A DNA stretch of 64,000 nucleotides from Anseranas semipalmata (taxonomy: Eukaryota; Chordata; Aves; Anseriformes; Anseranatidae): assembly GCA_013399115.1 (NCBI GenBank), contig VXAA01000133.1:110786-174785 (forward strand), given 5' to 3'. This document shows positions 59,501 to 64,000 of the stretch, piece after piece (position 1 is the stretch's first letter; each line of letters opens with the position of its first letter). Below the pieces are notes generated by a model. The model had not been told where the DNA came from, ran no database searches, and worked only from the letters and a program-made list of their open reading frames with translations. A program made the translations under genes and the position numbers.

Positions 59501-61319
59501 TTAAAAACCGGTCTGCTGAAGTGAAACACTGCAAACAAATGCTAATTTAAAAAAAAAAAAAAAAAAGAAACAGGTTACAAGTTCTAGGTTACACCTCTGT
59601 TATCATATAATGAGTATCACTAAACAAACGTAACTTTCAGATAAGCATGGGCACGTGGTGTCACTTCAGCTTCTCCCAAACAAGGAGGACAGAAAAGTCA
59701 CACACTACTAAGACTAAAAGACAACCACTACTAAGGATTACTGAAGCGGCAAGTGTAAAACAGAAAAACTGATTAAGATGTGAACAGATGTAAAATGATA
59801 CTTTAAGTTTCAGTGCAAGAAGAATATCTAGAACAAGAAAATGCTTTGCTAGTAACAGCTAAGAACTTATTTAAAGACTCCAAATAGAGCAGTTCAGCTC
59901 AAGTGGGTAGTAGGTGAAGCAAAAGGGTTGCCGACTGACACTTCATACATACGCGTTTCATACATCTAAAGGCTCCAAAGATTAAAGTTTCTGCTAGTCA
60001 CATAGCACAATACTTGTTAGGAAGGTTGGAAGAACACTTCCACAACCACAAGTAAACTTCAGAAGCAGACACAAAGTTACCTGTCTATAAAGAAGACTAA
60101 TTAAACTGATAGTTTGTCGTATTTTTAGACTATAACCTCATTTTGATGTAGTGGCAGTTACATAAAAAAACATTTCTTTGCAACGGTCAAGTCCTGGCGG
60201 TTTCGAGATGCTGTGTTTAAGTTAGGGGACCATTCTGATCTCATCTGGGTCTGCACCACTGTCTAAAGTAATGACCCTGTGCCCCCTCTGCTTCGAACCT
60301 ACTCCTTGCAATGACTCCAGCATTCACGCAGCAAGGCAGATCAGGTAACTGACCTGGCAGAAAATCAACCAGTTGAGCAAGATATGCTGATTAAGATAAA
60401 ATGGGATCTTTACGATCAGGCCTTTTAAGGAAAACTTGGCAATCTTTACCCAGTTCTGCTGCACTCAAAAAAAAAAAAAAAAAAGGCAAACAAATCCTGG
60501 GGTACTAATATCAATTATGTTAACGTTTCTTTTAATAAATGACGTCACTTACAAATTAACTTTGGAATGATCCTTGCAATAGGATCATAACTACTATGTT
60601 TTCTAGAGAACAGAGATGGCAAAAACAGGCATAGTACTAAAAATGTTTAATGAATCTCAGAGCTGAAAAAATCATTTAAAAATTCATACTTTAAGACTAT
60701 CGGCTTATTCCTAATACCTCTGAGTGACAAATTCATGCAGCCCTGGTCATCAGCAACAAATTCAACTTCAAATAACCTTTTAACTATTGTCAGGTGTGAC
60801 AAAGCCATTTAGTTGAACTGCTAACAGTGAAAAACAGCATGAATAAAACATTTGGATGTAAGTACATAAGGTCAGCAACTTATCTTCAGCACTCAATATT
60901 TCTCAATACTTGGGAAACCCACACTAACATATTCAGTAGTTTATATTTAAGCCTCTCTAAGTATGCCAGCTTATCAGTACCCGCAATGACATACTTCAGA
61001 GAACACTTTTTTCAACCTGTAGTAATGACTATATTAAATTTGTCCAGCTTTTTACTGACATCTAAATCTAAGCTACATTTACTTATTTTGGGGTATGGTC
61101 CACATCCAATCCAGTTTTTCACCTGTTATCAGAAGAATGTGCAAGTGGTAGGTTAGGTATTTTTATTTAAAATATTAAAAAAAAAAAAACCTAACAACTT
61201 ATTTTTAAATAATGTGTTTTTTTCCAGGTGCATTCTAGCCTTACCCGTCATTTACAGAACGACTTCACTGTACTGGCTTCAGCAATACAAATGCTTTCTA
61301 GACGTCCCTGATTAATTCC

Positions 61320-61700
61320 AAGAACTGCAACTCACTGTGAACACCCGAAGAGCACCTGCCACGTCCCTCCGATTTCAGCTCTCCATCAGGCGTCTGCCGC
61401 GGGGGCAAGGGCAAGCAGGGAACGAGAGGGCAGTGGCCGGCCAGCTGGCAGAGCCTGCCCAACATCACAGCCCGGCAGGTACCAGGCAGCGACGCATCAC
61501 ACGTGGAGATGTCGCGTGACTGCAAGCGCATCTGCCCCACTGCCCAAAGTCAGACAAGGGAGGGAGCGGGTTGCCAAAGCACAAAGCTCTCAGCTCTCCC
61601 TGCCCACGAGCACAGGGCTCTCTGGGAAAGGATACAGCAACGGGCAGGCCCGGAGCTGCACATGTCTACAGAGCCGCACACTGGGCCGGTCTGTTTGAAA
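61320..61700. other. GC-rich patch in LUC7L2 intron 1
   Basis: About 380 bp with clearly higher GC and several CpGs, flanked by AT-rich intron. Overlapping short ORFs in both strands follow from composition. It may be an intronic regulatory element or an old insertion. Confidence 0.4.
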
Positions 61701-63894
61701 TGAGAAGCTCCTTCCCAACGCAGTTTATTCTTTGTAAGTATTCCTACAGCAACCTTACCATTCAGTGGGTATTAACTTCACCGATACTTGACCAGTGCTT
61801 TCTGGGTGTTCTCAGAGCTCAACAACAAATTTGTGATGACATTGAATAGCTACATCATTTGACTATCTCATTTTTGGAGCATGTTCATATTCTCTACAGA
61901 GGATACTATAAGCTCTGAAAGAGTAACAGACTATATATTCAGCCAACACCCTTTGTTTTGAATTTACCTCTGAGTTTGTGCTATTCTCATTGAATACATC
62001 AAATGTTTGATCTACCTTTTCTAATATAGGTGAGAATTTTAATCTTGCACATTCTAGGTCCCCCCACCAAAAAAAAAAAAAAAAAAAAAAAACACCAGAC
62101 TTTGTATGGTGTAACATTCTGTTAATCAGGAAATTCAAAGCCTCTTCGGTAATTTTAAACAATATAGAACACAAACAACACCCAAATGGTATTTTTAGAA
62201 ACATTTTAAATCTATTCTATTGCCAGGCAGAGCAAAATAAAAGGCAATTGGGACAGGTGGGGAAGCGAGAACTTCAATGTATCAAGAAATGAAAAGACTG
62301 CCACATTCTAATGAAAAGCTGTGATTTGCATATTACTAGAAACAGAGTATTTGTCAGAGGTGATGGGGGGAGGGGGGAAACGAAACAAAAAAACAAAGCC
62401 AAAACCCACTACCCTCAAGGCTAGCAATATTTCAATGACCTTGAGCCTGGCCTTGAATTTATTAAGTACCAGCTTTGCAGAAAAGGATGATTTTCAATCC
62501 CTGTGAGTACTTTGGTTTAAATAATGCTCCAGTGTTGTTGTTGTTGTTTTTTTAAAGAACTAGAATGGTGTTACACAGATCCCCAATTCTCCACTTAATC
62601 CAGTAACAGAAGCCAGTATTGCAAACAGCCTTTTCTCCTTATCCTGCCAATTTTGTTTAGATGCTTCCTCTCCAGTCAGTCAGTTTCAGTTCAGCACACG
62701 CGGTTCTGGATTTACAAGCCGGGTGAATACAGTTATCGATAAAATGACTGCTTTCTCATGAAGCTAAAGGAAATCTAGGATGAGCCTGATTTTCCTGGTT
62801 TAGGTCTTAAATGCAACTGTCATTTAGCATTTTTAAACAGCTGTCACAGGTAAGTCACACTCTTCTCCCACCACCAATAGAAAATACATTTAAAAATTGC
62901 AACAGCCTCTCCCTCTTTTAAACTTCCTGTGTAGTCTGAGCTCTTTGAGACAGCCATCTGGGTGCTAGCACTGTGAAGACATGAATTTCATGAGCACAAT
63001 GTTACCTTGCCAAGCTAAGTGTTCAGACACAAGCAGCCGCGATAGGAAGTATTCAAAATCCTCTGGGGCAAGGCAAAAAACACTAAGTCAGATCCTGCAT
63101 GCTGACTACTCGCTCACCAGCCTTGCTCTGGAAAGCAATCTCTGCATAATAGTCATTTTCCTATGAGGTTATCATGCCCCTGTTTAAAACAACTAGAGGC
63201 ACATAGCAGAAAGCGTTCATGATATACTGGGTATATGAAAGCTTGCTACATTTATTTAAAATTCTAGATTCTACAAAAAAAGCTGTCAGGAAGATCATAT
63301 TGCCCCAGTTCCAAGAGATGACCAGCACATACAAGGTAAATCCTCAGTTCATACATCCTACCCAGTGCATGGGAAAACAGATAATCATTAATTCAGCATG
63401 AAGCTGCAATGAACATGCAACATACCTGCAAGAGTAAGTACAACATGCAGAACATTAAAATAGTCTTTAATTACAGTCTACCCTCAGGTGCAGTATTCTC
63501 TCGTTTATAAATGAAATACTACACAGCATACCAGGACCTCCTCTTCTCTAGCAGTCCCCAAACTATCTGTATTTATGGATCACTGCCATTCAAGCATCAC
63601 CACGGAACTTAAAAAAATCGTGAGAACCTTTACAAAGTGATAGTTCTTCAGTTCACAGTGTGACCACAAAGCGATCAGAAGCCTGACTGTACCGCTAGTA
63701 TCTTTCACTCTCGGGATTACTGCCTCTAGATGTTAAGCTATTAGTGAGATTTTTTTAAAACAAAAAGAAAAAAAAGAAAAAAAAGAGTTCGTGCCCTTGG
63801 GGTAACTAACCTCCTCTTTCAGAAAGCAACGGGCAGACCCACCTGCTGACTGAAATGATGGTTTGGGTCAGACTTCAGAAAAAAACTACAGTAA

Positions 63895-64000
63895 CACAGA
63901 AAAGCCCTGCTCCGCTGAAGCGGCTGCGGGCCTGGGGCCGCTCTGCCTGCACTGCCCCGCCCGACCGGAGCGGACCGCTGTTCCCCGCGGGGGGGAGCCA
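63895..64000. promoter_or_regulatory. Left shoulder of a CpG island, probable LUC7L2 promoter region
   Basis: The last 100 or so bases jump to high GC with many CpGs (e.g. GCCCCGCCCGACCGGAGCGG) after AT-rich intron. Since LUC7L2 runs leftward and lacks only exon 1, this is where its promoter/first exon should begin. Confidence 0.6.

Larger units (their letters stand above)
53828..64000 (-). other. LUC7L2: LUC7L2 intron 1 (partial)
   Basis: The first coding exon of LUC7 proteins (about 20 codons) was not found in these 10 kb, so intron 1 runs off the window or nearly so. Several A-tracts of 12-24 bases sit on the plus strand (near 55705, 57025, 58267, 59549, 60469, 61169, 62070). A 170-codon plus-strand ORF (56024-56536) and a GC-rich patch (about 61.32-61.70 kb) stand out. 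Confidence 0.7.

Noticed and set aside
1..64000. CRISPR arrays, tRNA/rRNA genes, operons, phage or bacterial mobile elements
   Set aside because: The window is a vertebrate nuclear locus; no spaced direct repeats, cloverleaf sequences or bacterial gene organisation were seen.

Overview
The window is nuclear DNA from a vertebrate, almost certainly a bird. The signs are split genes with GT/AG introns, three CR1 LINE 3' ends finishing in the avian 'GATTCTATGA'-type repeat, an avian-type solo LTR, and a globin that reads as globin E (GbE), the eye globin known from birds. No prokaryotic features, tRNA, rRNA or CRISPR were seen. The ORFs below were rebuilt by joining exons at splice sites and checking that phases agree across every junction. 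The species was not determined.

Layout. (1) About 330-6,593, minus strand: an unrecognised gene of about eight exons encoding a roughly 250-residue, partly coiled-coil protein. Its last exon choice is ambiguous. (2) 6,960-12,125, plus strand: a complete four-exon HSPA12A/B-like atypical Hsp70 of 574 residues, head to head with gene 1 (366 bp between start codons). (3) 12.1-17.3 kb: intergenic, with an ERV-type solo LTR (about 13,027-13,561) and a GC-rich stretch (about 15.0-17.0 kb) full of overlapping chance ORFs. (4) 17,279-21,125, plus strand: a complete three-exon globin E gene of 151 residues with both haem histidines and the two canonical vertebrate globin introns. A CR1 lies in intron 1. 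(5) 21.1-28.4 kb: intergenic, A/T tracts, another GC-rich patch, and one orphan 93-bp exon-like segment (25,271-25,363). (6) 28.4-64.0 kb, minus strand: LUC7L2, a U1 snRNP-associated splicing factor. Nine coding exons (2-10) are present. Exon 1, with the start codon, lies beyond the right edge, where the sequence turns CpG-rich. The introns hold two CR1 copies, microsatellites and many poly-A tracts.

The genes are independent loci, not an operon. The arrangement is informative: a globin converging on a LUC7-family gene mirrors the mammalian alpha-globin locus, where HBQ1 converges on LUC7L. This fits a paralogous region left by ancient genome duplication. Other points of interest are the unidentified minus-strand gene, a (TG)11 tract that replaces the usual polypyrimidine tract at the last HSPA12-like intron, a tandem 6-nt acceptor in LUC7L2 exon 9, and the orphan exon between GbE and LUC7L2.
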